In this document: positions 51,191 to 62,602 of the stretch, piece by piece | Layout of the letters: every line of letters starts with the position of its first letter | How positions within the stretch are numbered: the first letter of the stretch is position 1 | Source of the DNA: Hyperoplus lanceolatus | Lineage: Eukaryota > Chordata > Actinopteri > Uranoscopiformes > Ammodytidae | Length of the DNA: 64,000 nt | NCBI GenBank assembly: GCA_026929865.2 | Contig: CM049414.1 | Coordinates: forward strand, 25,578,501 to 25,642,500 | Direction: 5' to 3' | Notes under the pieces: model-generated | The model's input: only the letters and a program-made list of their open reading frames with translations | Database searches by the model: none | Told to the model about the DNA's origin: nothing | Program-made: the position numbers and the translations under genes

Positions 51191-51461
51191 CTATGCTTTG
51201 ATTTGAACCATTCTATAGTAGATCTGGCTGTATATTTAGGGTATTTAACAGGCCGGTTCTAGACAGTTAGATTAGGGTGGGCCTGTAGAAATTTTAGGTG
51301 GGCACACTGGGCAGAGAGACCGAAGATGCGAGTGCGCCTTGTATTTTTCATTCATTTCATTTTCCTTTATTTAACCTCGAAAGATCAATTGAGGGGTGAC
51401 CCTCTTTTACAATGACGTCGAGAATACAGATACACAATATACAATGAGAATACATAATAAG

Positions 51462-51465
<4 letters not shown>

Positions 51466-51505
<40 letters not shown>
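51466..51505. repeat. (CA)n microsatellite
   Basis: A short pure CA run inside the LINE 3' region. Confidence 0.93.
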
Positions 51506-51509
<4 letters not shown>

Positions 51510-51982
51510 ACACAATTTAAAACATTCAGATCAATTGAATGAAAGAGACAATAGCCTAATTAAAACAGTTACAAGTGTAGAGGGGCTGATTTAAAATAAT
51601 AATTTTAAATTGGTTAACAGTTATGAGTGTATTTATTTTAATTGTATGTTGTAGGCTGTTCCAGGAGTCAGGGGCACTATGGCTAAAAGCAGTCTTCAGT
51701 TGAGCGGGTTTGATAAAGCCCATCTGAAATAAGCAGCATTTCTGTCAAATAGAGTGGTAGCTTTCCAGTCAGAGCTTTATATATAAAAATATGCCAATGT
51801 GCATCACTGTCTCTCCTTAAGGAGGACCACCCAACCTTTCATATAAAACACAATGGTGTGTATCATAGGCATCTCCTGTGATGAATCTCAAAGTAGAGTG
51901 ATACACAGAGTCTAGAGTTTAAGACATGAACGAGATGCCGATAAACTACATCACCGTAATCATGACAGACATAAAAACTGCC

Positions 51983-53352
51983 TCAATAATCCTTTTCCTG
52001 CTGAACAACGTGGGAAGGTGGCTTTGTTCCTATAAAATATCCAATCTTTTGTCGCAGACGACAGACATGATTTTTTATGTGAAATGTAAAAGAGAGTTTT
52101 TCATCTATCCAGATGCAAAGATATTTATATTCAGTGACTCTTTCAATATGAGATCCATTATTTGTGTAAATAATAAGATCATTAAAATGTGTAATTCTTG
52201 CTCTGGAAAAACACATATATTTTGTTTTTTCTGTATTAAGGACAAGCCTGAGATCCACTAGACAGTTCTGCAGGGAGTTAAAAGAGCTCTGTAGGTTCTG
52301 AACAGATTGTTGTACTGAATCAGAAATGCAATACAGTACAGTGTCGTCCGCATACAAATGGGCATGGCAGTTTTGTAGTGATGAAACAATGTTATTGATG
52401 TAAATTGTGAATAGGACTGGACCCAAAATTGAGCCCTGTGGAACACCATTTGTAACTGTTAAAAACTCAGTTTGGTAGCTTCCCAGTTTTACTGACTGCT
52501 GTCTATCAGAGAGATAGTCCCTAAACCAGCTACATGTAGAATAATCAAAACCAATTTCATGCAGCCTCTCTAAAAGCAAATGGTGATCTAAAGTATCAAA
52601 AGCTTTTGACAGATCAACAAAAAGTGCTGCACAGTGCATTTTTTTTATCGATAGCTGTAACAATGTTGTCTAAGACCAAAGTGACAGCAGATACGGTACT
52701 GTGGCCTGCCCTAAAACCAGATTGAAATGGGCTCATGGCACTGGATAAAAAAGTTTTCAACTGAGTATTAATGACTGATTCTAGAATTTTTGCAGCATGG
52801 GAGTTTGGAAATTGGCCTGTAATTATTGAGATCACTTTTGTCACCCCCTTTATGTAATGGAATGACGTGAGCTTTTTTCCAGACTTTAGGAACAATACCA
52901 GAGGAGATGGAAAGATTAAAAATATGGGTTATTTGTTTTGATATGATAAGTGCAGAGAGATTTATTGAAAATGGGTCCAAATTGTCCTCTCCCATGTACT
53001 TCCTGGGGTTGATGGCAGAAAGATCTACAACAATACTTGTTGGAACTTGAACAAGGCTGAAAAGAGGTGTTTTAGAGACAGGTGGTATGCTATTTTTATT
53101 TTTATTTCTGGTGGTGGAAGGCGTAGATACTCCATTGTGAAAGAGTTTACCAGCAGCTATAAAGTGTTTATTGAAAGCTAAACCAATTTCTTTCTGATCA
53201 TTTAAGGTCTGATCATTTATTTTTAACTGACTGGGAACAGTGCTAGAATTATTTTTGTTATAATTCACAGCCTTCCAAAATAGTGCAGGGTTGGAGTAGC
53301 AGTTGGAAATTAGTTTGAGGTAGTAATCTGATCTGATAGCTCTCCTAACCAT
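51983..53352 (-). pseudogene. LINE reverse transcriptase, frameshifted
   Basis: In order it shows WKKAHVIPLHKGGDKSDLNN followed by YRPIS, FQSGFRAGHSTVSAV, FVDLSKAFDTLDHHLLLERL, GVPQGSILGPVLFTIYINNI and LYADDTVLYC (catalytic YADD near 52,345). The end reads LNTEKTKYMCFS and EYKYLCIWIDEKLSF. Two frame breaks are seen near 52,640 and 52,790. It is a dead copy. Confidence 0.88.
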
Positions 53353-53734
53353 GGATATGCACCTATTTCTGATTTGTCTGAAAGCAGTCCACTTAGAGTT
53401 TTCACCAGAGCGTCTAGCTAGGGCCCATGCTTTATTTCTCTCTGCAAATATATTGACACCATTTGTGAACCAGGGGTTTGATCTATTTTTTACTCTGTGC
53501 TTTTTTAGGGTGCATGCTTGTTCAAAATGGAGGAGAAAGTATTGGTGAAAATTCTAAGGCCAATTCCACATCAGATATTTCACTTGTAAGATGAATGTCA
53601 CTTTGATAGAGTTCATTTAAAAATGCTTGCTTGTTAAAACCTTTAAAATTACGTTTAATAATGATTTTGGGTTGAGATTTTTTAAGATAAATACTTTGAT
53701 ACAGGCCACCGGGCAGTGATCACTGATTCCAAGC

Positions 53735-54309
53735 TCAAAGACACCAGCAGAAAACTATTTTATTGCTTTGATTTGATAATATTAAATCAATCAAAGTTGT
53801 TTTTGCTGGGTTTTTTAGATTAGGTCTTGTGGGCTCAGTTATTATTTGTGTAAGATTTAGGTTGCTACAGATTTCTTTAAAAGGTTCTGAGGCACCAGAA
53901 AGCCAGTCAATGTTAAAATCACCCATCATAATGACCTCTATTTACATATGGAGAGATTAAATGCTAGCCTTACCCAAGGAGCTAGTTACCGCTGAAGGGG
54001 GCCTGTACACACCAATTACAATAACACAATCATTGGACGATAAAGACAATTCCAAAGCAATAAATTCAAAGCATGTTTGAACAGAGACAGCATGTAGTAA
54101 TGATACAGAATAATGTGATTTAACATAGACAGCCACCCCCACCCCGTGGTCCTGTCTATTCTGAATAAACTATAATCATTTATTGCCACCATAGAGTCAT
54201 GTGTACTGCTCTTCAACCATGATTCAGTCAGGACCAAGACATCTGGGTCAGCCTGAGATACTAAGATGTTAACGTGGTCTAATTCTATTGTGCTGAAGCA
54301 AACTTTCAT
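53735..54309 (-). pseudogene. LINE AP endonuclease domain, frameshifted
   Basis: The N-terminal part shows LVSQADPDVLVLTESWLK (the E of TESW is a metal ligand). It is followed out of frame by GVAVYVKSHYSVSLLHAV, VIGVYRPPSA and MGDFNIDW, the motifs of the APE-type endonuclease of Jockey-superfamily LINEs. Several frame breaks are present. Confidence 0.85.
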
Positions 54310-55009
54310 GTTAAAGGAAGAAAACCCAAACCCTTTCTTGATTTGAGGATGATTGGTGAGTTTAGCTTTGATATGCTTATGTCCGGGTTATCAACAGCGG
54401 GGTGGTCCAACACAATTGACCTATTACACATAATAGGTACAGTTTTCAAATTAGTTGTAATCCCAAGTGGTCTGTGGCGTGACCTGCATGATCTATGAGG
54501 AGGGATTAATGATGATCTGACAGACTGACATACAGGGATTGGGTGAGTTTATAGTAATGGATGTTCCAGGCCTGGAGGGGGCGTTTAGATGCATGGGGAC
54601 TAGTGGTCATGGAGGCTGTGTCACGTGAGCTAACTACCTCTTGACTGACCAGGAGATAGTCAATCATGCTGGACAGAGTTTGCAAGAGGAGGACGCTTAG
54701 GAACCGATTTTTATTGTTAAGAGCATGTTGCTGGCCAGAAGATGTTTCCTTGTTTGTTTAAATGCAAACCATCGCTATAAAGAAAGTCGGTCTGTTCCAG
54801 AAAACATTAAAATTGTCAACAAAGGGAATGCCCATGGAGAGACAATATTGTTTGAGCCAAACATGAAGTTGATAAAGGCGCGCCGAATTTGACGTCACTA
54901 AATCGAGGCGAAGGCATGGGACCAGAAACGATACATTGTTTCCAGCGACAGGACGGAGTCGATTAGGTTTTAAAATCAGTTTTAAGGCTTGGATTTTTCT
55001 GACTTAAGG

Positions 55010-55490
55010 TCATTTGAGCTGATATGTGTCACGACCCATAGATGCAGCGGGATTACTGTGGATAAGGTGTGGAAGCACTGAGTTGATGTGGGATACCTGG
55101 GCACGGGATAGCAGAAGGTCTCCGCCCCTCGGCAGGAGAACTTGTCGGACCATGGATGAGCTCAACGAGGAGGCACTGGAGTTCCGCTTGCCCGGGTCTT
55201 GCTGCGCTGCAGAGCAACCATGTGAAGGGCCGGGTTGATCATTAGCCTGCAGTGTTGATGCCCGCGATCCAGAGTGGCAAAGCTGCGTAGGTTGAGCCGG
55301 GCGTCTGGTGGATCCTTCTGAGCGTCTGATGATGGCATCCTGCAGCATCCTGCGTCGGTTCTCTCCCATGTTGGAATGACGAGACGTCTGGGAAACACCG
55401 GCCACAGGTGGAGAGGAGACAGCGGCGGCGTAGGAAGCGGCGGCGTATGATCTCTACGTCTGCTTTTTGGCACATTTACTGTGAATTGTG
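55010..55490 (-). other. Possible LINE 5' region / ORF1 remnant
   Basis: Overlapping frames rich in Ser, Arg and Gln are open here on the minus strand (for example SGRP-free text such as MGENRRRMLQDAIIRRSEGS). I cannot confirm a domain. Its position upstream of the endonuclease is the only reason for the assignment. Confidence 0.35.
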
Positions 55491-56732
55491 TAGAACACAA
55501 TATGCAAATAAGCTTTGAGTGTTGCTGTGTGGGAGAATTGATTCTTGCATGTTTTTTTTCCCATGAATTTTTATGAATAACATATAATATACAACATAAT
55601 GTAATTTTTTTTCTTTAATCGCAATATTAACTATAGGCAGCCTGAGCTGATTGAAGAGAAAGCTTTGGGACTGGGCAACCTGGATGGTGGTAGTCCAGAG
55701 CTATATACTATACACACTATATAGATATATAGTCTTTCCACTATTGCCTCCGATGTCCAGCTGGGTGAAAATAGTAGCCAGCCGAGGTCACAACCCTGGT
55801 AGGGGGGTCCAGGGGTATGCCCCCTGGAGATTTTTTACCTTTTTAAAGTGAAATGCATGAATCTGGTGCACTTAGAGAGGAAAATTAAAAGGCTAAATCT
55901 GAGGAATTTTGTGTGAACAAATAATTTGGAGACACTGGGTCAGATGAATTAGAAGCTATTGAAGAAAGACACATGGATTTTCCATAGAAATACAAATTTG
56001 AAATAAAATATTATGCAGGGTCCTATTTTTCTGTAATATAATGAATTAATTTAAATGCAGTGAGAGGAACGAAGCAGAAGAACTCTGTTGTCCAGTTATC
56101 TTTTTTTCCACAGACGAGGCTGAAATATATAGACTATAGGCTATAGACTACAGTATACACAGTGCATGGGCAACTGAGGGCAGCCCCATTTTCAAATATT
56201 TTTAAATAAACTGAATACACACTGTGCATGTCATGGACTTGGACGTGGCGTGATCAGTTAACCTCGGATTACCACCCAGATGAACTGATTCAATTATTAA
56301 GCTTTTAACTATCTACCAAAACATTGTATTCCTTTTATTGTATGATAATTTACATTTACATTTACAAACACACAAAAAAAAAATTGGGGGGCCCCCCCTG
56401 GCAGTCGGGACCCTAAGCAACCGCTCATTTGCTTATGCCTCGGGCCGGCTCTGCTGACCGGTGACCACTATAAGCGCGCAAGTGGGTAACTTGGAGGCAG
56501 GCTGTCCTGCCCACCCAATTATACAATTAGAAGCAATGCAGGGTAATGGTATATTCTTTAGTATTAATTAATTGTCTGAATTTTAACCTTTTGACATTTT
56601 TTTGGACAGTGAATGAACAGGTCCATCCGATAGTGGGTCTGGACTTCCACCAAAAAAAAAAACAGCATTTTTGTGCCCAGCACATTTGGGTGGGCACGGC
56701 CCACCCTGGCCCCTGGCTACCGCCGGCCCTGG
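55491..56732. other. Right-hand interior of the hAT-like element
   Basis: Non-coding, with aggggggtccaggggtatgc and cccctggagattttttacct near 55,800. A further inverted-repeat-like block, ggggccccccctggcagtcg to gcctcgggccggctctg, lies near 56,390-56,450. Both resemble internal parts of fish hAT-type elements. Confidence 0.4.
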
Positions 56733-56828
56733 GTATTTAACCTTCTGAAGCTGAAACTCCACCCCAGTTTCAAGCCGTTTGCAGACTCTAACAGGTTTTT
56801 TTGCCCTGTATTTGGCTCCATCTATCTT

Positions 56829-57557
56829 TAGGGGTGGGAATCTCTTGGCACCTCACAATTCGATTTGATTCCGATTCAGAGGTCAACGATTCGATTCAAA
56901 ATCGATTTTCAATGCTTCTCAATGCAAAATATTTTTTATGTACATACCCATGTGTGAATTTCAAAAATATATTTATATGCACATCTGAGTTTGCTACTCA
57001 GAGTTTGCTAATCACTTCCTTTTGTAATGATCATTAAAGACAATCAACAGATGAATTGCCTTCTCTAATATTGTATTAAGAGAAAAGCTTTTCTTGTCAC
57101 AAATATGACTTACTATGAACAGTGCAATAATCAATGCAGCTTGCATTTCAACACAATATGTATTATATGTAAACTAAACCGATTCAGTTTTATTTTATTT
57201 CTAATCTCGTAAATCATGTTTCTATTGATTTCTATTCTATTATCAATTATTTTCTATGTCATTTCAACACACAAAAAGTATGGCTTGAATTCAGCTCTCA
57301 TACAAAACGTAACAAGAGATAAAGCCGGTGCAGGTCATGGGTTTGCTGCTCTCAGTCCTTTTGAAGCCACTTTGGAAACAACTCGCACATGTGTGGTGTG
57401 CATGCGCAATGGCGCAGGAAGTATTAGTATTTACAACAAAAAAAATATATATATATATTTAAAAAAAAAAACGATTATTAACTTTTCTGAATCGATTCAG
57501 AATCGTCCGAGAGAGAATCGATATTAATCGGAAAATTGATTTTTTTTCCCACCCCTA
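56829..57557. mobile_element. 729-bp hAT-type MITE with perfect 8-bp target duplication
   Basis: The terminal inverted repeat is TAGGGGTGGGAA on the left and TTCCCACCCCTA on the right. The direct repeats TCTATCTT lie at 56,821-56,828 and 57,558-57,565. The unoccupied site is visible in the other Tc1 arm at about 57,960-57,975 (gggaagatggatgg). The interior carries many ATTCGATT/AATCGAT motifs in both orientations near the ends. Confidence 0.9.
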
Positions 57558-57565
57558 TCTATCTT

Positions 57566-57781
57566 CCCATCAACTCTGACCAGCTTCCCTATCCCTGCTG
57601 AAGAACAGGACCCCAACAGCATGATGCTGCCACCACCATGTTTCACGGTGGGGATGGTGTGTATAGGGTGATGTGCAGTGTTAGTTTTCTGCCACACATT
57701 GCACTTTGCGTTAAGGCCAAAAACTTCAATTTTGGTCTCATCTGACCAGAGCACCTTCCTCCAACACTTGCCACAAGCCAT
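57566..57781 (-). pseudogene. Tc1-like transposase central remnant, left arm
   Basis: The minus strand encodes [20 protein letters not shown] and then [18 protein letters not shown] contains the first catalytic Asp, and the [15 protein letters not shown] block is a Tc1 signature. It is split from the C-terminal part by the hAT-like insertion and from a further piece by the 729-bp MITE. Confidence 0.85.
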
Positions 57782-57787
57782 GCATAG

Positions 57788-58376
57788 TCAGATGAGACCA
57801 AACTTGAAGTTTTTGGCCTGAATGCAAAAATGTGTGGCGGAAACTTACACTGCACATCACTCTATACACACCATCCTCAACGTGAAACATAGTGGTGGCA
57901 GCATCATGCTATGGGGATGCTTTTCTTCAGCAGGGAAGAGGGAAGCTGTTTAGAGTTGATGGGAAGATGGATGGAGCCAAATACAGGACAGAAAACCTGT
58001 TAGAGTCTGCAAAAGACTTGAGACTGGGGTGGAGGTTCACCTTCCAGAAGGACCACTAGCCTAAAAATACAGCCAGATCTACTATGGAATGGTTTAGATC
58101 AAAGCATTGTCATGTGTTAGAATGGTCCAGTCAAAGTCCAGACCTCAATACAATTGAGAATCTCAATTGTATCTATTGTAATCTCTGGAAAGACTTGAAA
58201 ATTGCTGTTCACAGACGCTCTTCATACAATCTGATGCTAAATCTGAAGCTCAAGCTATTTTTTAAAGAAGAATGGGCAAAAATGTCAGTCTGTAGATGGG
58301 CAAAGCTGGTGGAGACATACCCAAATAGATTTGCAGCTGTAATTGCAGCGATAGGTGGTTCTACAACGTATTGACT
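57788..58376 (+). pseudogene. Tc1-like transposase remnant, right arm
   Basis: Starting at the palindrome centre, the plus strand shows sequence matching [15 protein letters not shown]. It then shows the [14 protein letters not shown] region (57,892-57,940) with frame breaks, and then WSSQSPDLNTIENLNCIYCN at 58,111. In the last motif a short insertion (a repeat of attgagaatctc and ttgtatctattg) interrupts the usual NLWKDLK. It is inactive. Confidence 0.85.
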
Positions 58377-58592
58377 CAGGGGGCTGAATACTTTTGCACG
58401 CCACACTTTTCAGTTTTTTATTTCTAAAAAAAAATTTAAAACCATGTTTAATTTTCATTCCACTTCACAATTATGCGCCACTTTCTGTTGGTCTATCACA
58501 TAAAATCCCAATAATATGAATGTATGTGTGTGGTTTTAATGTGACAATGTGGAAAATTCCAAGGGGTATGAATACTTTTGCAAGGCACTGTA

Positions 58593-59539
58593 AGTCAACG
58601 CATAATAGCAGGAAAAAATGGGCCGGGGATGGAGCCAGAATAAAATATTTTGGGAGCAATTAATAGGAGCAGACAGGGTAAATGATTCATCACTTAGCAC
58701 TTGCCAAGTGGTGCACTCTAATTTGCATTTAAATCCGTCCCTAAATTTGAATTTTTGTATTTTAAGGGTTATCTTTAAGGCAGCCCAGTAGAGAATGAGA
58801 TTTTTACCTGTTGGTGAGTCGGTCTGTAAATTTTTAATGCTATACGTTTGTTAGTGTTATTTTTGGAATCATGCCTTGGCGCAAATAGATTGATTAATGT
58901 GTTCCAGTGATGCTGCCATAACTGCAGGGGCAAATTCTGCTTGAAAGTAGGCTTTGTGAATGTGAATCATGTTACTCTCAATACTAGTCTTAGATATGAG
59001 TTTAAAGGAGGAAAAATACTTGTTATCGAAACATTTCACAGACACTGATAGGATGGGTGTGAAATTGCTCTGTGTTTCTTGGCAGAAGGTTTAAAAATCC
59101 TTTGCATATGACAAGGGAGATGCAGTTATGTCAGCATGTTTATCTCTACTTAATTCCATGGATTAGTCCATCGAGTCACTGTGAAACCACTGACATTTCC
59201 TCTATACACGTCTCTCTTGTCTTGCATTACCCTGGTGAATTCTCAGTCACATGCAGGTGTCTGTTGTTCACCCCCACCGGAGAATAATTTTTGGACATTA
59301 TGGTTTCATAATTGGTAGTTTCAGTGGCAGTGGTTTTCAGTGTGGTGTTTCACTGCGCTCAATTAAAACTACACTCCGCCGCCTGAGTTGTTTTCCTCTC
59401 CAATTGAAAAATATGTTATTATTAAATAGCGGCTTTGATTAAAGCTTTAATGGAAAACATCATTGCCATGGGTTGTTGTGTAATTGTCCAGCATGCAGCG
59501 AGGTGCCAGTGACTCAGGACAGGGCCCATTTACTGCCAA

Positions 59540-59603
<64 letters not shown>

Positions 59604-60110
59604 AATGTGTGCTTGTGTGTGTGTGTTATAATGTGTGCTGTGGAAAAGGCCAACAAGTTCTAGAGATTAGACGATGCATGCATGCCTGCGTGCGTGCACA
59701 CTGAGGAGCAGAATAATGAGCAGATAGAGCGAGAGAAATAGAGGCGTCAGTGGCCACTTGATGACGGCAGGAGATGCGGCAGCAGCACAGTGACTCAACT
59801 TGAACCACATAATGGTGTGTGTGTGTGTGTGTGTGTGTGTGAACAGTTACCGGCTTTATTGTCGGTCCCTAAAAGGATAAAAGAGACCACCACAAGTAAC
59901 AAAATATTGATTGATCCGTCATGAACCATTACAATAATACAGCACTTCTAAGGAAGATTAATACAGTGTATTGGCATTCTCTAATTGGTTTCTCTGTAAT
60001 TAACAGCGTGCGGTTTCGAAACGAAGCTGACAGAGTCACAATCGAAGTCCCATTAATTTGCCAAATACAACGGGTGTAAATAATCTGATCTGATTACACC
60101 ACACAAACTA
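58593..60110. other. Non-coding stretch
   Basis: Unique-looking sequence with two GT arrays (59,542-59,600 and 59,815-59,840) and no recognised exon. Confidence 0.45.
59542..59600. repeat. (GT)n microsatellite
   Basis: An uninterrupted GT run, followed by two tandem copies of tataatgtgtgct-like sequence at 59,601-59,640. Confidence 0.93.
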
Positions 60111-61523
60111 CACTGTGTGCACAATTATTAGGCAAGTTGTATTTTTGAGGATTCATTTTATTATTGAACAACTACAGTGCTCTCGGTCAATCCAAAATGT
60201 TAATGAACCTAAACCTGAATGTTTACGAAAGTAAAAGTGAGGTTTTGTCTTTCTTACGAGAATATATATATGTGCACAATTATTAGGCAACTATTAGTAT
60301 GCAGAATTATTATGCAACTAAATAAAAAAACGAAAATTTTCCATCTCACTTGTTTATTTTCATCTGTTAAAGTGAGAATAATAAAACTCAATTTACAAAT
60401 AAAAATTTCCGACATGTAAAAAAATAATAATCAGTGACCAATATAGCCACCCTTCTTTTCAATAACTGTCACAAGCCTTCCATTCATGGAGTCTGTCAGT
60501 TTCTTGATCTGTTGACGATCAACTTGTGCAGCAGCACCCATAGCCTCCCCAGACACTGTTCCGAGAGGTGTACTGATTTCCTTCACTGTAAATATCCCGT
60601 TTAAGCAGGGCCCACAGGTTCAATAGGTTTAAGTCAGATGAGGAAGGGGGTCATGCTCACATCCTTAAGGCCTTTACTGGCTAGCCATGCAATTGAGTAC
60701 TTCGATGCATGTTATGGAGCATTGTCCTGCATAAAAATCATGGTCTTCTTGAAAGATGCAGACTTTTTCCTGTACCAATGCTTGAAGAAAGTATCTTCTA
60801 GAAACTGGCAGTAGGTTTGGGAGTTGATTTTGAGGCCATCTTCAACCCGAAAAGGTCCAACTAGCTCATCTTTAATAATACCAGCCCATACCAGTATCCC
60901 ACCTCCACCTTGCTGGCGTCTGAGTCGAAGTGGAGCTCTGTGTCCTGATCCAGCCACGGGCCCATCCATCTGGTCCATCAAGAGTCACTCTCATCTCATC
61001 AGTCCATAAAACCTTTGAAAAATCTGTCTTTAGATATTTCTTGGCCCAGTCTTGACGTTTCAACTTGTGTGTTTTGTTCAGTGGTGGTTGGGTTTCAGCC
61101 TTCCTTACCTTGGCCATGTCTCTAAGCACTGAACACCTTGTACTTCTGAGCACTCCGTAGGTTGGAGTTCTGGAATATGGCAGAACTGGAGGATAATGGG
61201 TTCCTGGTAGCTTTACGTTTGGTTCTTCTCAAATCTTTGGCAGTTAATTTGCGTCTTTTTTTCTCAATAAGTTTTTTGGGACCTTGTTGGCTATTTGCAA
61301 CAAAACGTTTGATGGTTCTGTGGTCACGCCCCAATATCTTAGCAATTTCAAGAGTGCTGCATCCCTCTGAAAGACTTTTTACAATGTTTGACTTTTCAGA
61401 GTCTGTTAAATCTCTTTTTTGGCCCATTCAAGAGAAACTGCCTAATAATTATGCACACCTTGATATAGAGTGTTGATCTCCTTAGGCCACACCTTAACTC
61501 ATTACACAAATACACATCACCTG
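60111..61523 (-). mobile_element. Tc1-like transposon, copy B (5' end missing)
   Basis: The left terminus CACTGTGTGCACAATTATTA and GGCAAGTTG, after TA, equals the terminus of copy A (48,312-49,745). The element runs on the minus strand. It stops abruptly at about 61,523 inside the segment that corresponds to 48,430 of copy A. Instead of the second terminus, a different repeat (ggggcctcatttataaacgt) follows. It retains a stretch near 61,400-61,490 that copy A has lost. Confidence 0.85.
60460..61429 (-). pseudogene. Tc1-like transposase remnant, copy B
   Basis: It begins MGQKRDLTDSEKSNIVKSLS and EGCSTLEIAKILGRDHRTIK, giving the intact helix-turn-helix start that copy A lacks. It then continues in a second frame with LRDMAKVRKAETQPPLNKTH, LKRQDWAKKYLKTDF and LWTDEMRVTLDGPDGWARGW (first Asp), and in a third with GGGGILVWAGIIKDELVGPF and FMQDNAP (second Asp). 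The last acidic motif is degraded. At least two frameshifts make it inactive. Confidence 0.88.
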
Positions 61524-61572
61524 GGGCCTCATTTATAAACGTGGCGTACGCCCAGAAGAGGGCGCACGCCAA

Positions 61573-62140
61573 AAACTGTTGCATTGTTTTGCTCTGTAAT
61601 CCTGTGACCTCACAAGAGTAAAAAAACAACAACAACAACATGACAGCAGGACGCAAAGTGGGTATCCAAGCAACAGTCGTCATAACTATAGCGACTACTT
61701 AACCTCATATACAGCTGTAGAAAAAATGAAGAGACCAGTCTGGATTTTTCTTAAATCTTCATCTCTACATAACTTATTGAATTGAAAATGCTCTTAATAA
61801 CAAAAATGTATTGGAATTTGGTAGAAATGTTGTCAGTAGTTTATATTATAAAACCAAAATGTTCATTCTACTCAAACATATGCCTATGAATAGTAAAACG
61901 AGAGACACTGAACATTGTGAGTGGTCTCTTAATTTTTTTCCGGAGCTGTAGACAGACAAACTGCTATTGTTTTAAATTCAAAACAACATTTTTTTTTTTC
62001 AGAGTTGTTCCAAAAAAACATTCCTTTAAACTGTTGCATTGTTTTGCTGGGTAATCCTGTGACCTCACAAGAGTAAAACAACAACATACATCACAGCAGG
62101 AGGTATCCAAGCAACAGTCGTCATAACTACACTGCTAACA
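61573..62140. repeat. Direct repeat of about 105 bp enclosing a MITE
   Basis: The run aaactgttgcattgttttgc, then tgtaatcctgtgacctcaca and gtatccaagcaacagtcgtc at 61,573-61,690, recurs at 62,029-62,130 with small differences. The MITE at 61,710-61,950 and an AT-rich segment lie between the copies. Confidence 0.75.
61710..61950. mobile_element. MITE, TACAGCTCTGG family, copy 3
   Basis: It starts TACAGCTGTAGAAAAAATGA and ends ttttttccggagctgta, at 241 bp. It is the best-preserved copy of the family together with 1,733-1,971. Confidence 0.8.
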
Positions 62141-62277
62141 ACGGCATTAAGAGATAAACCTTTTAGTCTGTATCGATTTAGAAAACAAAACAATGACCCT
62201 TTAGAAATATACACATTGCTTTGTTTTAGTGAAGCGCCCCTTTAATAGGATTTGGGCATTCAATCAGTGTGTTTGGG

Positions 62278-62336
<59 letters not shown>

Positions 62337-62360
62337 ATGTGTGTGTGTGTGTGTGTGTGT
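62278..62360. repeat. (GT)n microsatellite left of a MITE
   Basis: GT run with one gcat interruption, ending at the MITE copy 3 start. Confidence 0.94.
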
Positions 62361-62602
62361 ACTTGTAGATGTATCTTTGTGAGGACCAATGTAAACTTTA
62401 AACCATCCCAGTGAGGACATTTTTTGGAAGGTAAGGACATTTTGTCCGGTTCTCACTTTGGGACAGGCCTTTAAAGGGCTGTTTGAGGGTTAACACTAGG
62501 TTTTAAGGACAGGCCTTTAAAGGGCTGTTTTAGGGTTAACACTAGGTTTTAAGTTTCAGGTATGAATTCTGTTTATGTTAGGGTTAGTGTAAGGGTTGGG
62601 GT

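Larger units (their letters stand above)
51345..55490 (-). mobile_element. Decayed, nearly full-length LINE, Jockey/L2-like
   Basis: In gene order from the right: a region near 55,010-55,450 with a Ser/Arg-rich frame (possible ORF1 or 5' region); an endonuclease domain (DPDVLVLTESWLKSSTHDS at 54,240 and MGDFNIDWLSGASEPF at 53,925); then the reverse transcriptase and a 3' tail with gacgtcattgtaaaagaggg. Frameshifts and stops break it into at least five frames. A CA array (51,466-51,505) lies in the 3' UTR. A second 3' fragment of this family is at 23,466-23,612. Confidence 0.8.
51249..56732. mobile_element. hAT-like element carrying a LINE
   Basis: The ends are inverted, CAGGCCGGTTCTAG on the left and ccgccggccctg on the right, with inner gtgggcacactgggc and gtgcccagcacatttgggtg also inverted. 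The target Tc1 arm shows GGTATTTAA on both sides (51,240-51,248 and 56,732-56,740), an 8-9 bp duplication typical of hAT elements. No hAT transposase is recognised. Most of the interior is the LINE at 51,345-55,490, plus about 1.2 kb of non-coding DNA. Confidence 0.75.
50732..58590. mobile_element. Inverted head-to-head pair of Tc1-like 3' halves, opened by later insertions
   Basis: Both outer ends carry the same terminal sequence, CAGTGCCTTGCAAAAGTATT on the left and its complement aatacttttgcaaggcactg on the right. Each is next to TA (50,730-50,731 and 58,591-58,592). From both ends the sequence runs inward through the C-terminal half of a Tc1 transposase to a centre at 57,746-57,787. Without the insertions at 51,249-56,732 and 56,829-57,557, each arm would be about 0.8-0.9 kb. 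The N-terminal half of the transposase is missing from both arms. Confidence 0.85.
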
